NCBI GenBank assembly: GCA_027578815.1
Contig: JANBTH010000044.1
Location: 1 to 30,220, forward strand
DNA length: 30,220 bases
Direction: 5' to 3'
Source of the DNA: Coemansia sp. RSA 1804
Lineage: Eukaryota > Kickxellomycota > Kickxellomycetes > Kickxellales > Kickxellaceae
Position numbers and translations under genes: made by a program
Part shown: positions 18,301-28,756 of the stretch, piece by piece
Numbering within the stretch: position 1 is the stretch's first letter
Layout: every line of letters begins with the position of its first letter
The notes under the pieces: model-generated
What the model saw: the letters and a program-made list of their open reading frames with translations, nothing else
What the model was told of the DNA's origin: nothing
Databases searched by the model: none

Positions 18301-20166
18301 GATACCACCAGTCGCTGGTGCAGATAGTCCAGTCGCCGCCTCATCCTTGGATGCAGGAACAGCAGCAGTGATAGTAGCTGGATCCGACTCCGTCTTCAAT
18401 TCGCTCTCATCTTTAGCTTCCGCTACTGCTAGTGGAATCGACGGCGTAGACGTCAATGCAGCTTTTGCTAGCATCTCACCCGCGTCATTCGCAAGACCCA
18501 CAGTGCTGGAGCTGTCATTAATCCCGTCGGGCTGCGATGGAGAAAGCAGGATACTTGCAGAGTCGTTGAAGAACGGCATGATAAGATGACGGATAAACGA
18601 GGTTGGCAGCGGCGCAGGAAAGTACGACTCCAGATTATCGTTCAAAAACGGGCCCAGCCGATGGTTGAGCGAGCAAGTGGCAGCCAATGCGCGAGCACGC
18701 GGCAGTGGAATCCACGTGCCATAGAGCTTGCTCTGCGGACGGCGCCACTTGAAGCGCCCAACCTCCAGACTAAGCACAATACTGCGCTCCTGCTCCGATG
18801 CTACGCCTCCGGCAAGCAAAAGCGACGATGCGTTCACGTACCCGTTTTCCACCAAGCGCAGAAGCCTGTGTCTGCGGACTATCCATTTACCCTGGCGCTC
18901 GGCTGCCGGCTCTGTTGTGGTTATCACTGTCATGTACACAGGGACCGTCTCCACTATGGTAAGCACAATACGGGGCGACACTGGCACTTTTGTTGCCACC
19001 ATTGCGGTGGGTGAAATGTCTGCAAACGGGTCGGGAAGAACCATCCGGTTGCTGTTGGTACTAGTACTAGCTGACGCTGTTTCCTCGTGCTCCTTTGCAT
19101 TCTTCACAAGCACCGTTGTCGGCTCCACGCTGTCTAGATCCGGCTTCTTTAGGTCCTCCCCACTGCTGGAATCTTCAGATTTTGCCAAAGAAAGAGATAC
19201 AGACGTAATACCTGCTGAGTCTTTTACGTCCTGTTTATCAGCCAACAATTCATCATGTACTGCATCCTGCTCAGCTAATGGATGGCATGCGTCGTGACTG
19301 GCGGCATAGTTCACAGCATCTTTAATCTGTTCAGATACAGCAGAACTGGTCGACTGCAATGCCAAAAGTTTCCGCGTTAGCTTTGCCGATAATTTACTGC
19401 AGTCGTTTTCATTGCAACTAGCTGCTGATTCAGATGTCGCCGTGTGAGAGCAAACGCTTGCGGATACAGCGGCAGTAGGAGCAATGACTTTACAACCGGT
19501 ACTGATACTGGTACTGGAGGTGTTTATACTGGTGCTGGGTCTCTTAGACACGTCACCACCGCCAGCCGCATCACTGCCGTCCTCTGCGGTTGCTTCAGGA
19601 ATTGGATCCAGCATAGAATGGCACGCAAACGATCCGCTGTGCAAATACGAGTCGGATGTAGGGTTGGAGTTCGTCCACAGCGTGTCCAGCTCGTTTAGCG
19701 ACATGAGCTCTGCATCCATAAGGTCGTGGAAACTAAAATCAAACCCGCCATTCCCGCTACCGCTGCTGATATCCATATCTCCACTGTCGGGTATACTCTG
19801 CTGTTCTGTGTTGACAGAAAGAGGAGGTGCGCATTCGCCACATGCGTGTGTCAAGGGCTCCGTCTTTTCAATAATGTCATGAGTTGGCAATGCCACATCT
19901 GCAGTGACAGTTGTGGCAGACAGTGGCTGCTTTTGGTCACCTTCAGACAGTCTATCATTGTCCTCGAAGACGCCCTTTTCAGTACAGATTCCAGCCTTGT
20001 CATCACGGCGCTCGTAGTCGCACAAGGCGTCATCCTCTGCAGTGTCAACATGCGTCTCGTCCGTCTGCATCCCCTCCAGCGTGCTTGTTGATACTGGTGT
20101 TGATGTGAAATGCCGCAATGAGGCTGCTGGGCTGATGCCGCTGTTGCTGATCGCAATTGGCTCCAC
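15304..20166 (-). CDS. large APSES/KilA-N domain protein, Gln/Pro/Ala-rich (putative transcription regulator)
   Basis: The open frame encodes about 1,620 residues. An APSES-type DNA-binding domain lies at about 410-515: a V-x-RR-x-x-x-x-x-VENGYVNAS strand, an SLEVGRFKWRR segment and the YGTWIPLPRARALA helix, ending in a Tyr-Phe. This domain is specific to fungi and binds DNA or, in Bqt4-like proteins, the nuclear envelope; I see no ankyrin repeats or membrane anchor. The N-terminal 400 residues are acidic and Ser/Thr-rich. After the domain come Ser/Ala-rich stretches, an acidic Asp/Leu block near 980-1010, a Gln-rich coiled region near 1050-1100, a Gly run near 1150 and a long Gln/Pro tail coded by CAG/CAA repeats. 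At 20166 the codon is GTG, and the frame stays open to 20218 without ATG. The first in-frame ATG is at 20070 (residue 33); a short upstream exon is an alternative, for example from ATG 20225. Confidence 0.8.
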   Translation of the reverse strand: MEPIAISNSGISPAASLRHFTSTPVSTSTLEGMQTDETHVDTAEDDALCDYERRDDKAGICTEKGVFEDNDRLSEGDQKQPLSATTVTADVALPTHDIIEKTEPLTHACGECAPPLSVNTEQQSIPDSGDMDISSGSGNGGFDFSFHDLMDAELMSLNELDTLWTNSNPTSDSYLHSGSFACHSMLDPIPEATAEDGSDAAGGGDVSKRPSTSINTSSTSISTGCKVIAPTAAVSASVCSHTATSESAASCNENDCSKLSAKLTRKLLALQSTSSAVSEQIKDAVNYAASHDACHPLAEQDAVHDELLADKQDVKDSAGITSVSLSLAKSEDSSSGEDLKKPDLDSVEPTTVLVKNAKEHEETASASTSTNSNRMVLPDPFADISPTAMVATKVPVSPRIVLTIVETVPVYMTVITTTEPAAERQGKWIVRRHRLLRLVENGYVNASSLLLAGGVASEQERSIVLSLEVGRFKWRRPQSKLYGTWIPLPRARALAATCSLNHRLGPFLNDNLESYFPAPLPTSFIRHLIMPFFNDSASILLSPSQPDGINDSSSTVGLANDAGEMLAKAALTSTPSIPLAVAEAKDESELKTESDPATITAAVPASKDEAATGLSAPATGGIAASASSLHPNSSASKTSGSTAATATAAHSHQRQPKQSISRLSTFGATARGTPSPSIIQSLAARGGGSLNFAGAAKAIFGSDDRQLQSFLQLLSAESPMLGTSVTVSESSQADHTPPRPESPPPPSLASADATAVDEGASASIVTAAPANSSASASASLESEKSGVDRKTDGSIGVFDDASLPSSPFGTRAGVKAVTSDLAKSTIVDNAASVDVPSRNEKGEKDSQTGGEKEESSNAGTTAKDANGASIRGEESFDKDNSTGTTSTDRSIVTSDSVATTAAATRHVSTTRTSVAVDGLNEADPGSTQLSPDINSTGHVKSDSGSHVVASEKKEQNAETEDVLSPSAQFGDSMDIDLDLDSAGHEDDDDLDLRLVFSTDDDDMDMICRSTPPSPPPPPRTPPRHRRLSSTPLLISRSVSPCLSESVSSAGDHGHRVDQELAKQHQVYQDQKAQQQYQQQIVQRLRRDRQQQHGIGSFNARLAQSMEAFGFTGTDKASLLLRLRAAAAAKSTGRQQAVAPYMLYRSNAGVAGVGAGAGAGGGVGIASAGAGSNGGGGGADGGNKRPKGDADGFGVRKRARVMRVARSKPQPKQAAASGGAEPSASRTASAAAAAASASNKGATGVRGRSKGAPAGASSALAAPNASVVLRLASAIYNHTLNLTALAQSQRQAAEAQHNAGQQQQQQTQVTASAGSNVRKDPTVAAAARYSNNGQGGTQRRPPLPPQGNGSASVSGSRSVVGSQPRAPVRMGSPSSGRAPMTPATAGSATPPTGRPLQKPMPRPSPQHQRPPPFAGNNRIATTAGLSPRSPAPPQQQQQRPSPQRPAAMQPGAARPPAPGNPGARPMQPPARGGQLPVRPANGGRSPSMAAHARQMPSSGPPQQSRQRPVGTAGPPRRPPGPIQQQQQRRRPPAQLQHQQQRPPGGASTASAPHQRPPQPQPPLLRSSNSSAAQRTGAAGSPIQKQQQQQSSSSTAAAATAVVPSAAPIGGAPKTRETQKAA

Positions 20167-20471
20167 ATTCAGCGCAGCTTCTACTTTGTTATCCCCAAGT
20201 AGTCGCGATTGATTTGGTCATACATGCGTGGTGCAATAATAACACATGTCATTTGCAAATAAAAATAAAAATGCAGTGGATTAGTACCACAATGTGTTGT
20301 ATAATAGAGTTTTAAGGAGTCACAACACAAGGCATTCATGAAACCAGATGTAGGGGAGAACAAGGCTGTCTTTATGTGCGCTTGTTCTTCATAAATGGGC
20401 TTTAAGGCATCCAATACATGGAAAAACAAAGCAAACAATCCATTTGATGCATTGTGGGCCCTGTCTGATCA
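20167..20471. other. short spacer between two minus-strand genes
   Basis: These 305 nt separate the 3' end of the winged-helix gene from the APSES gene and must hold the promoter or 5' leader of the latter. It is AT-rich in the middle. A candidate first exon of the APSES gene may start at ATG 20225 (minus strand), with a GTAGAA donor-like site at about 20182, but the phase of any splice is not established. Confidence 0.4.
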
Positions 20472-23400
20472 TCAATGAACTGAGTGGTATGCACAAGTAA
20501 GCAATCTCAACGCCATTTGTGCCTCACCCGTCAATACGTTGCCTGCAGATAGCAAAACAATAAATAGGATAAACAAACATAGGTGGAGGCAGTTGTATCA
20601 TCGCATAGTTCTTACCTGTTATTGGCGATGCGCCAAAGATACTGCTACCATCGTGCGGAAGTGAAATCATCCCGCGTGGCAGCAGCAAGGGAGAAGCAAT
20701 CTGCAACTCGCCAGAACTGAAACACCGGTGCCGAGTGGTGGTAGTAGTAGCAGCGTGGGCATCCCTGGGCGTAACACCAGATACGGTGCCATGATTGGCT
20801 TTGGAACGACGCAGATTATGGAGCGAGGGAGATGTGGCAGGAGGATATGGTGTTCGGTCGGGAGAGGCAGAGGCTCTTGGTGTTGTGTTTGGCGGAGGTG
20901 GAGCAAATGGTTTTATATCCACAGACAGCGCGGTTCTTCGCCGCTCGTGAGAAGCACCGGTTAGAATCGGTACCGAATCGCTGCTACCTTTGTCATCTCT
21001 GCTGGCTACAAGGGTCTCGGCCCTTGCTGTGTTATGGTCGTAATAGCTGCTGATATCTTCGCCGTCAGATGGCGCGGTGTCGGCCTTATCGTCGCTCTCA
21101 TCTGACTCGTATTTTGTGCGCATCGAATGCTCATCATCGTCTTCATCGTCGCCGGACTGGCAGCTTGGCCGCCATTTCCCGGCTCCAGACGACGTGCGCC
21201 GAACACCCGAACCAGAACCAGAACCATATTCGCCGCCAGCAGCGTCGTTGTGACTCGCAGACCGCCGTGTTTGCGGCGATGCAAGCGAAGCTGCTACTGA
21301 ATCAGCCATGGAGGACCCAATCCCAGACTGCCGTCGCGACCGCCGTCTCGGGTAAGCCTGGGCAACGATGGAGCGGACAGATTTGTAGCGCTTCCGCGCA
21401 TACGGATTAGAGTCATAGTCAATCTCGTTATGTTCTTCCGCAGACGAATCTCTTGTCAGATTCCCGCTATCATACGACGTTCTCCGCGGCCGCGCATTAG
21501 CACCAGCCGCAGATGATCTGCCTGGAACTGCGCTAGAGTCTTCGTGTGACGACATTGTTGACGTGCCAACAGAATCGCTTGTTATATCGGCACTGGCCGC
21601 ACGTCTTGTTCTTCGTACCGCGGTAGATGGAAACAAGTCAAGTTCAACCGCTACTGCTGGAACCATACAGCGAACCTTTTTCGCCGACCTTGGTTTCTTT
21701 GTTCCCGAACCAGCAGTATCACCGTTACCTGTGTATGACGTGGTGATCCCGCTGTTGTTGGAGTTTATAGGAATAATGCCAACCCTGACTTTTCGCAAAA
21801 AGTCCTCCTGCTCGGCTGCGGATGCAACGTAGTAAAAGTACTTTCGCGTGTGTTTTTCGTGGGCCACGCGTCCAAGAATGGGTGGGCGTGGGGGAATGTG
21901 TTCGAGAATGCGCTTAAAGTGCTGGGAAATTCGCGACGAAACTGTAGCGTAGGGTGTTGCGCCGCTATTGCTTAAAGTGTGCGGTTGTTAGCGTTATTGT
22001 ACAAGAGGAAAAGTAGAGAAAGAGAAGCAAAACGGTGTTAGTGCTAGTGTCGGTGGAAGGGGATGTTTTTTCCTTCTTTCCTAATACCCCGGGTATTTAA
22101 AAGCAATAAAACAAAAAAGACAATTTCAGAGGAAAAAAAAAGCGGAACCAAAAAAAGTAGAAAAACCAAACTTTTCGTAGCAAGAAAAGCACATCCCAAA
22201 TAAAACCCGGCTTCCGATGACTTTTTCCTGCCTGCTGTTTGTGAACGGAAAAGAAATAAAGCAAGCGGGACACGCACATGCTAACCGAATGCAGGAAGAA
22301 AAAAAAGGCGGCAAGAGTCACTAGCCATTTTTTCTGGCTCTATCCAACGCAATCGCTTGCAAAACAAACAATGGCTCTAGCAAAAGAACAAGCGGCCAGC
22401 ATACTGGGACTTTCGATAGCCACAACAGCAGTTAGCAAACAGCAAAGAGGGCGGACAAACGCCAGGGAAAGGCTAAAAAGGGTGTGGTTGTGGTTGGTAA
22501 CATTGTTGTTATTTCTGTCGTTGCACAACACAAACTTTTCTGTTTATTCTTTCTGCCTACGCTAGCGAAAAAAACAGGATGATGGATGATGCTCACACAA
22601 CTTTCTGTGATCTCTATTTCCTCATGCCTGCTGCTTGCTGCTTCTGGCTCTCAAGCAGAAAGACGTGATGGCAAAAGCGCAGTTTTGTGTGCCAGGCAAG
22701 AAAAGGGGGGTGGGAAAGCACAATACAGGAAAAGGAAGCAGGCGGGAGAATAAGGGGCGAGGCTATAGTCCCGAAGAACGACTGCTATTGGACTGAGGCT
22801 ACTGAGAGAAAAGAAGATAAAAAAGCCGATCCCTTCTTCTCCCATGAATCAATCAATCGCAGCCATTGAAAGGTGGAAAAAAAAGTGAGCAGGCAAAGTT
22901 TGTGGGTGTCATCTTCAAACGGGCAAGAGTATTGGAGTAAGCACGGCAAAGCGGCAGCAGTAGCAAGCAAGACCAGCGCAGGATAATAAATAAAATAAAT
23001 GTGCGGGATTGATTACTTTCTGATTTCAGTCTTTTTGCGCCGCCGCCGTTGTTGTTGTTGTTGTTGCGTGTGTGTGGCGCTGGAAAGAAAAGCAAACAAA
23101 AGGAGGAGAGGCAAATCCTGATCTTCTGGAACAGATAAAAAAGGGCTTCAACAGATGCATAACTGAGATCAAGCAGTGCGAATACGAGGACGCCTATTAT
23201 TTCCTTACCCTAGCATAGTAAACTCTCGCCGCATGATGCATGTGGCCAGCTCCTTTGGCGAGCTTGGCTTGTTATTGCGCGCAACCAAGGCCTTGAGAAT
23301 GGCCACAAACACCTTGTCGCGGGCATCGTCGGCGTGCAGACGATCGATGTCGTAGGCGCGCGGCAGAAAGTGGTTTTCCGACTGATCGTCGTCATCTTCG

Positions 23401-23489
23401 GAGTAGTGCGCCGCCGGATCAAGCCTGGCTGCGCTCCCAACCCGCCTGATGTCGTCGATTACGCCCTGTAGCTCCGATGGCGAGATCAT
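20472..23489 (-). CDS. GDS1-like winged-helix protein (three exons)
   Basis: Proposed exons on the minus strand are 23489-23209, 21970-20616 and 20542-20472, giving 568 residues in a continuous frame. Intron 1 is GTAAGG to AAG (1,238 nt); intron 2 is GTAAGA to CTGCAG (73 nt). The first two exons together make one winged-helix domain of about 100 residues: DKVFVAILKAL, NKPSSPKELATCIM, then after the splice the ATPYATVSSRISQHFKR recognition helix, RPPILGR and RKYFYYV. The pattern resembles fungal GDS1-type winged helices, linked in yeast to growth on non-fermentable carbon. The rest is disordered, basic and Ser-rich (RRTRR, KRYKSVRS, RRRSRR) with acidic runs, typical of a nuclear regulator. The start is the first ATG after a stop in frame. 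Retaining intron 2 adds a different C-terminal end before a TGA. A second acceptor 6 nt downstream (at 21964) would delete two residues. Confidence 0.7.
21971..23208 (-). other. 1.24-kb intron inside the winged-helix domain
   Basis: Donor GTAAGG follows codon phase 2 at 23209/23208, and acceptor TTTAAG ends at 21971 with an alternative AATAG ending at 21965. All other introns I could place in this window are 44-125 nt, so this one is exceptionally long. It contains A-rich and T-rich tracts and a TTG/CAA repeat (23047-23066), and no recognisable exon. Confidence 0.6.
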
Positions 23490-26137
23490 CTGTGGAGTCT
23501 GTTTCAGCAGAGCTAGTTCTGCTCAGCAATAAGGAGAAAGCAAATCGCAAGGCTTGCCCGTCTTTCTGTTCGACTAGGGCAATGCTGGCGCGTGCTCGTT
23601 GATTCGATTCGTGCTGGAAGCTGATAGAAAAAGGGCCCCTTTCACTCGGGTTCCAGAGCCTGCTTTTCAAACACGAATGCGCGCGTTCTGTAAGGCTGTG
23701 TTCCGGATCTGCCGCGTCTGTGGCACTTGCGCTTGTGCTGCGATGAGCTGGCCGAAAATGATATCCTAAGAAGGGGGAAAAAGAGCCGCGTGTAACGAAA
23801 TACAAGAGTATGTGTCCTCCTATGCGTCTCGCTCAGAAAATAATAATAATAATGCTGTAGCCCCCAGTGGCGTGACGCGTGGTGTGTTGGCAGGGCTCTA
23901 CCCAGGTAGACCGATAAAAAAGATGAATATCTGTACAAAAAAAAGCGAATAAGCAACAAAAAGAAAGTGTGCAAGATGGATGTTAGAAATAAATAAAGGC
24001 ATACAGAAAAAGAAAGCAAAAAAGGTGCATACAAGAGTTGGTGGAAAAAAAAAAGAATTTTGTTTTACAAGTTTTTTGGGGGGAAAAGGGGGGAGACAAG
24101 TCAAGGCAAAATCTTTCCCTCCTCTCCCCCCTCGCTCTCTCTTCTTTACTCAGGCTAGGTCTTGCTTGCTGGCTTTTGCCGGGCTTATTGGCCGTTTTCC
24201 ATCATTTTTGGTTGTGGTAAACCGGATGTAGAGAAGGGAATGTGGAAAAGGCGCTTCTAATCGAGCAAAATTGCACTGACCGCGGAACTACGCCTATTTG
24301 GGTTTGGGTTCCAAAAGACGCAGTAGCAGCGTATTCACAATATATATTTTTCTTTTTTCTCTCCGCATAATGCCGGATGCCATGGAGGAGAGGAGGAATC
24401 CCATGCTTTCTCAGACATTAAAACAGGTGAACCAGCAAAGTGCCATATCCCCGCCGTGTATTGTGTGTCCCTGGCGACACCTTCTCCAAAGTAGCGTCTG
24501 ACACTTTTTGCAAGGGATATGTTTGTTGAGATTCTGGATACGCCAAACCCGTTAGCAGATGAAATAATAATGGTCTGTTGGTCGGACCCTTTTGATCTTT
24601 TTTCTTCTTGGTAAATAGATATTTATCTTTGGTATTATCTGGTCTGCACTTGCCTGTTGATCTATGCTGGAAGCGGGTGGCTGCAAAATGAAGTGGCTGG
24701 GTTTATTGTTTCTGGCTGTAACCGGACGGATCAATGCTGCGCACAAGAAAGGCAGATCTTCTAAAGGTCCAGTACCATCTGCTATGTGCATCTAAGATTC
24801 GAGAGAGATGAAAAGAAGCATGCCCGCTGTGCAGTGTTGCTGCGCTGTCTTTCCGATCCGACTGTGTTTTTTACCTCCAGAATAATGGCATATATACACA
24901 AAGAGAGGACCGTATTTGCGTTGTTGCATTGCCGTTTTATGATCTCTCCAGCACAAGTGGCCACAAGTCACAGGATCTGGTGTTCTGATCCTATCGCATG
25001 CATGCTTACGGATGATGATAGTGATGATAGTGATGATGATGATGATGATAATGATGGCGATGCTCCTGTTACAAATGGAATTCTGGCTTGTATGCCGCCA
25101 AATCTTGCTCTATCTTTTTCTTTCCTTCAAAAGAACCATTGGCATGGAAAGGCGAAAAGATGATTCTTTTGCCAGGTTTGGCCACACAAGAGATAAAGCA
25201 GAGAACTGTGTGGGGGAAGGAGAGGGTGAACGATCAGCCCAATAGCTAATTCATTCACCCACGTACTCGCTTGACTGCGTTATTCTACATAACTTTCTCA
25301 TATTCTCCGAATAGATAATGAAAAATTTTATCTCAGTATTTAATACATCGGAAGAATGTTCATCGGAAAAAGGCGGAACCTGTCGGTATCTGCTGAACCT
25401 TCTTTCGGGTTTCACTCCTTTTTCAGCTGGAAATTCCGCAAGCTCCTTCACGGCCTCATTCTCATCCCCAACGCTTTTTTCTTTCTTTCTTTTTTGTATC
25501 CGCTTGGACCATTACAATCGTGTGGTCCGAGCGTAGCCGTGTCAGTCCATAATCTTTGTTGAGCTGGATCATCTTTCTCTCTCCCTGCTTAGTGTTCACA
25601 AGTCTACTTGCAATGGTAAGGCGCTATTATCTTTCTTTCTCCCTTTTCACTCTCCTATTCTGCCATGGCTTTGGCTTACGGTGATCAGCAAGTATTGTGT
25701 GCATCATGTGCTTTTTTGGCGGTGTTTTTTGTGACTGTTGTTATTTTCCCAGGCATTTTCCTAGTGCTGATGCACAATTCATGCTCGACATTCTTGCACC
25801 CATGACCATATCATATATAATATTGGCATTGTCTATACTGCACTTCTCTACGCTTTCATGCTCACTGTCAGCATTATTTCAGCCATTCGCAAAGCAGTAG
25901 ACTCTAGGTGTCGTCTACATGCATTGCGCATTAAGCCATACATTGCAAGATAATTGCATGCTTGATACGTGTCCATTTGCAACGAGCGATGGCCCCTCCT
26001 TTTTTTTACTGATTCGTTATTGTCTAGCTCTACGTAACTATAGATGTCTCAGTACTATTTCCATTATACAATATCTAATTATTCATGTAACGGCATGACA
26101 AATAAAATTCAATAAAACACAATACAGAAACACAGCC
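23490..26137. other. 2.6-kb divergent spacer
   Basis: The region separates the minus-strand winged-helix gene from the plus-strand mannosyltransferase gene and should contain both promoters. Frames are short and unconvincing. A GAT/GATAGT trinucleotide repeat lies at 25013-25060. A possible small spliced membrane-protein gene around 25560-25960 is discussed in the findings. No tRNA or rRNA is recognised. Confidence 0.45.
25013..25060 (+). repeat. GAT-type trinucleotide microsatellite
   Basis: About 16 units of GAT with interspersed AGT, AAT and GGC units run from 25013 to 25060, in the spacer upstream of the mannosyltransferase gene. Confidence 0.8.
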
Positions 26138-28649
26138 ATGCTGCATCCCTTGCTACAAGCAGCAACACGGCGACGAAGAAAGGTTTTCCCTCACAAGCAC
26201 GCTAATCGCGAGCGATTCTTACTTGGAATCCTAACGCTCTCTGCCTTTGCTATCCGAACATACAAGATTGGCAATGACAGCAGGGTGGTTTGGGACGAAA
26301 CGCATTTTGGCCGCTTCGCCTCAAACTACATTAACCGCAAATTCTACCTTGACGTACATCCGCCACTCGGAAAGCTTCTTATCACGCTGGTGTTCTGGCT
26401 CTCTGGGTACTCTGGTTCGTTTGACTTTGCCAGCGGAGAGCACTACCCGGATTCGGTGCCCTACGTGCAGGTACGTTGTTTCCAGGCTGCGGTGGGCAGT
26501 CTGTTGGTTCCATCGACCTTTTACCTGTGTCGTACGCTTGGGTTTCCCTTAGGAGCCGCATGGGTTGCTGCCATTCTTGTCGTTGTCGACAATGCGTTGA
26601 TAGGCATATCCAGGATAATCGTGCTTGATCCAATGCTGCTTTTGGCAAACTCGCTGCTGGTCATTGCCTTTTCTCGAGTTCTGTCGGCCAGCTCTGGCCG
26701 CCCCGCGTCGGTTCTTTTGCGGTTTGTTTGGCTGGGCATTCTGGTGGCGGTTGTTTGCAGGTAATGATAAGAACTTGGTTACTGATGTTCCTTTTGTGCT
26801 GCAGCTCCACATTCATGCTCTGTTTTGTATGTATATAAAAAGAGTATTTCAACACTGGCTAATCATTCTCTCGATTTACACTCTGCTGAACCGTATATAG
26901 CATTAAGCTTGTCGGCCTCCTGACAGTGGCGGTCATAGGCATATACCTCTTGAATCAAGCGTTCTACACATTTGCCAATATGAAACCGCTCAAAAAGGTA
27001 AGAACAAGGAACTGTATAATAATGTATCATCGATTTTTATATAGACAATTGCAAGATATACTATTTTTTTCTCTGGCAGCGCCAAGATTTGGGTACATGT
27101 TTTTATGGTCAATTATTCATAGACGCGAATGGTCGAGGACGCACTTGTTTACATCGGCACCCTTGTTTTACTCCCTACTCTGCTGTACACGCTTGTCTTC
27201 TGGATCCACTTTTCTCTGCTCCAAACATACACTCCGCATGCGGATAACATGGGGTCTGCGTATAGCGCTTCGTTGAACGGGTGGGCTTTGCGATTGCAAC
27301 CAGCCCACATCCACAGCTCGTCGTTTGTCACCATTCGAGCAGCGGCGTATCCGTTCGAGTATCTTTGCAGCAAGCAGTATGCCGACTCTGCCAACAGCAC
27401 AGCTGCTATCACCTGGCTCTCATCAACCAGGACATTTGCAATTCAGGACTACTTGCAAGTCAACTTGCTCGATCGGGAACGGTTGCTGGAGGCAGGCGGT
27501 GGTGCTGTTGCAGACGGCAGTCTGGTTTCTCTGCAAGCGCCAAAAACAGATCTATACATCTCGGTGTTTCCTGTCTATCGAACCATAGACAGCAGGGGAC
27601 TTTATGTGGATTTTGCTGAGCAAAACACAAGCAACACAAAAATAGCTGCATTTGGCGCTACACGGTCTGTTGCAACAAAAGAAACAGCAGCAAAGTGGAG
27701 GATAAAAGAAGTCTCCAAGAGAGCGGACGACAACGCCAGTGATGCTCATGAAATAATGCCAATAGTGTCTCGATTCAGGCTGGTCTCTCCCGAGAACAAC
27801 AACTGCGAGCTTTCCATTAGCCGCAGCCTGCCATTGCAGTCAACTGCGGAGCGCAGGGCGGTGTTTCTTCCTGAGTACTCACTGGAATGCGTTCCAAAGG
27901 GGGGAGTGACGTGGACCATAGAACACCAGATTGCCAGAAGCGACAGACCGATGGCTGAAATACCGCCACACGCGGTTAAACCCAGCTTGCTCACGACCAC
28001 AGTGGCGTATAATCTGCTAATGCGCGAGATAAACGGGATGCTGAGGAGCGATCCCGATCAGCATGTCCCAGTTGAAAGCGCACCGGCGAGCTGGCCGTTT
28101 CTCAACCGCCCGATGCGCATGGTTGGGGCGTGGACTGACGAGACGCAGCCAAAGTACCTGCTCGTGGGCAATTTTCTTGTCTGGTGGGTCTCTGGTTTCG
28201 TATGCACTTTCGTTCACCCCACCCTAGTCTGTCTCCACTGGATTATCAGCAAAAGGTCGGGGGGCCGCGTCCTGCTTCTTCTTCCAGAGGATTCGCGGAA
28301 GACCTCGATGCTCTGGGTTCTGTGGGCCGCTCACTATCTGGTATTTTTCGGCATGTCGCGAACTACTTACTTGCACCACTATTTGCCCGCACTTTACTTT
28401 GCGGTTATTCTTGCCGCGCTCTACGTCTACAGACTTGCCGAATCTGCCAGCGATGTTCTTCTGACGGCGGTTTCAGGGCCCTTTACACCTAGTCAAAGCG
28501 CGTGTTGCAAAAGAAATGTTCTAGCCGCCTTTGTGGTGGCGGCTGTTGTGGTCAGCTGGCTTTTGGCGCCAGTAACATTTGGCACATACAAGCCGTGCTC
28601 CTTCAGGATACTCCGCTATATCCCCGCTTTGGACCAGCAGTTATGCTGA
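26138..28649 (+). CDS. protein O-mannosyltransferase (GT39), four exons
   Basis: Exons 26138-26760, 26805-26826, 26908-26997 and 27123-28649 join to 753 residues, the usual size for the family. Introns are 44, 81 and 125 nt, all GT-AG. The enzyme transfers mannose from dolichyl-phosphate mannose to Ser/Thr of proteins in the ER lumen, a step needed for fungal wall proteins. The first membrane segment is at about 26-44. The lumenal loop has the catalytic Asp53-Glu54 and the HPPLGK motif at 74-79. Several membrane segments follow to about 275. The C-terminal four-helix part (about 485-753) has YLLVGNxxVWW and RTTYLHHYLPALYF. The lumenal region between (about 290-480), where three MIR repeats are expected, keeps little of the MIR consensus. 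The start ATG follows an A-rich leader. PMT subfamily (1, 2 or 4) is not settled. Exon 2 is only 22 nt, so its borders are the weakest part of the model. Confidence 0.88.
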
Positions 28650-28756
28650 CACAGGAAAGCTGCTTGAGCACGAAGAGCATTTACAAGCCAAGCAGACTAA
28701 AAAGGAAGTGGAAAAATTAGATTGATCCGGCTGCTGTCATAAAATGCGCGTTATAT

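Noticed and set aside
15304..20166. Reading the Gln-rich protein as SAGA subunit Spt20
   Set aside because: The conserved block around residues 410-515 fits an APSES/KilA-N domain, and no Spt20 motif is seen; the Gln-rich tail alone is not diagnostic.
23419..23805. 128-codon minus-strand frame overlapping exon 1 of the winged-helix gene
   Set aside because: It is in a different phase from the domain-coding exon and has no recognisable content; the overlap is better explained as a leader read by chance.
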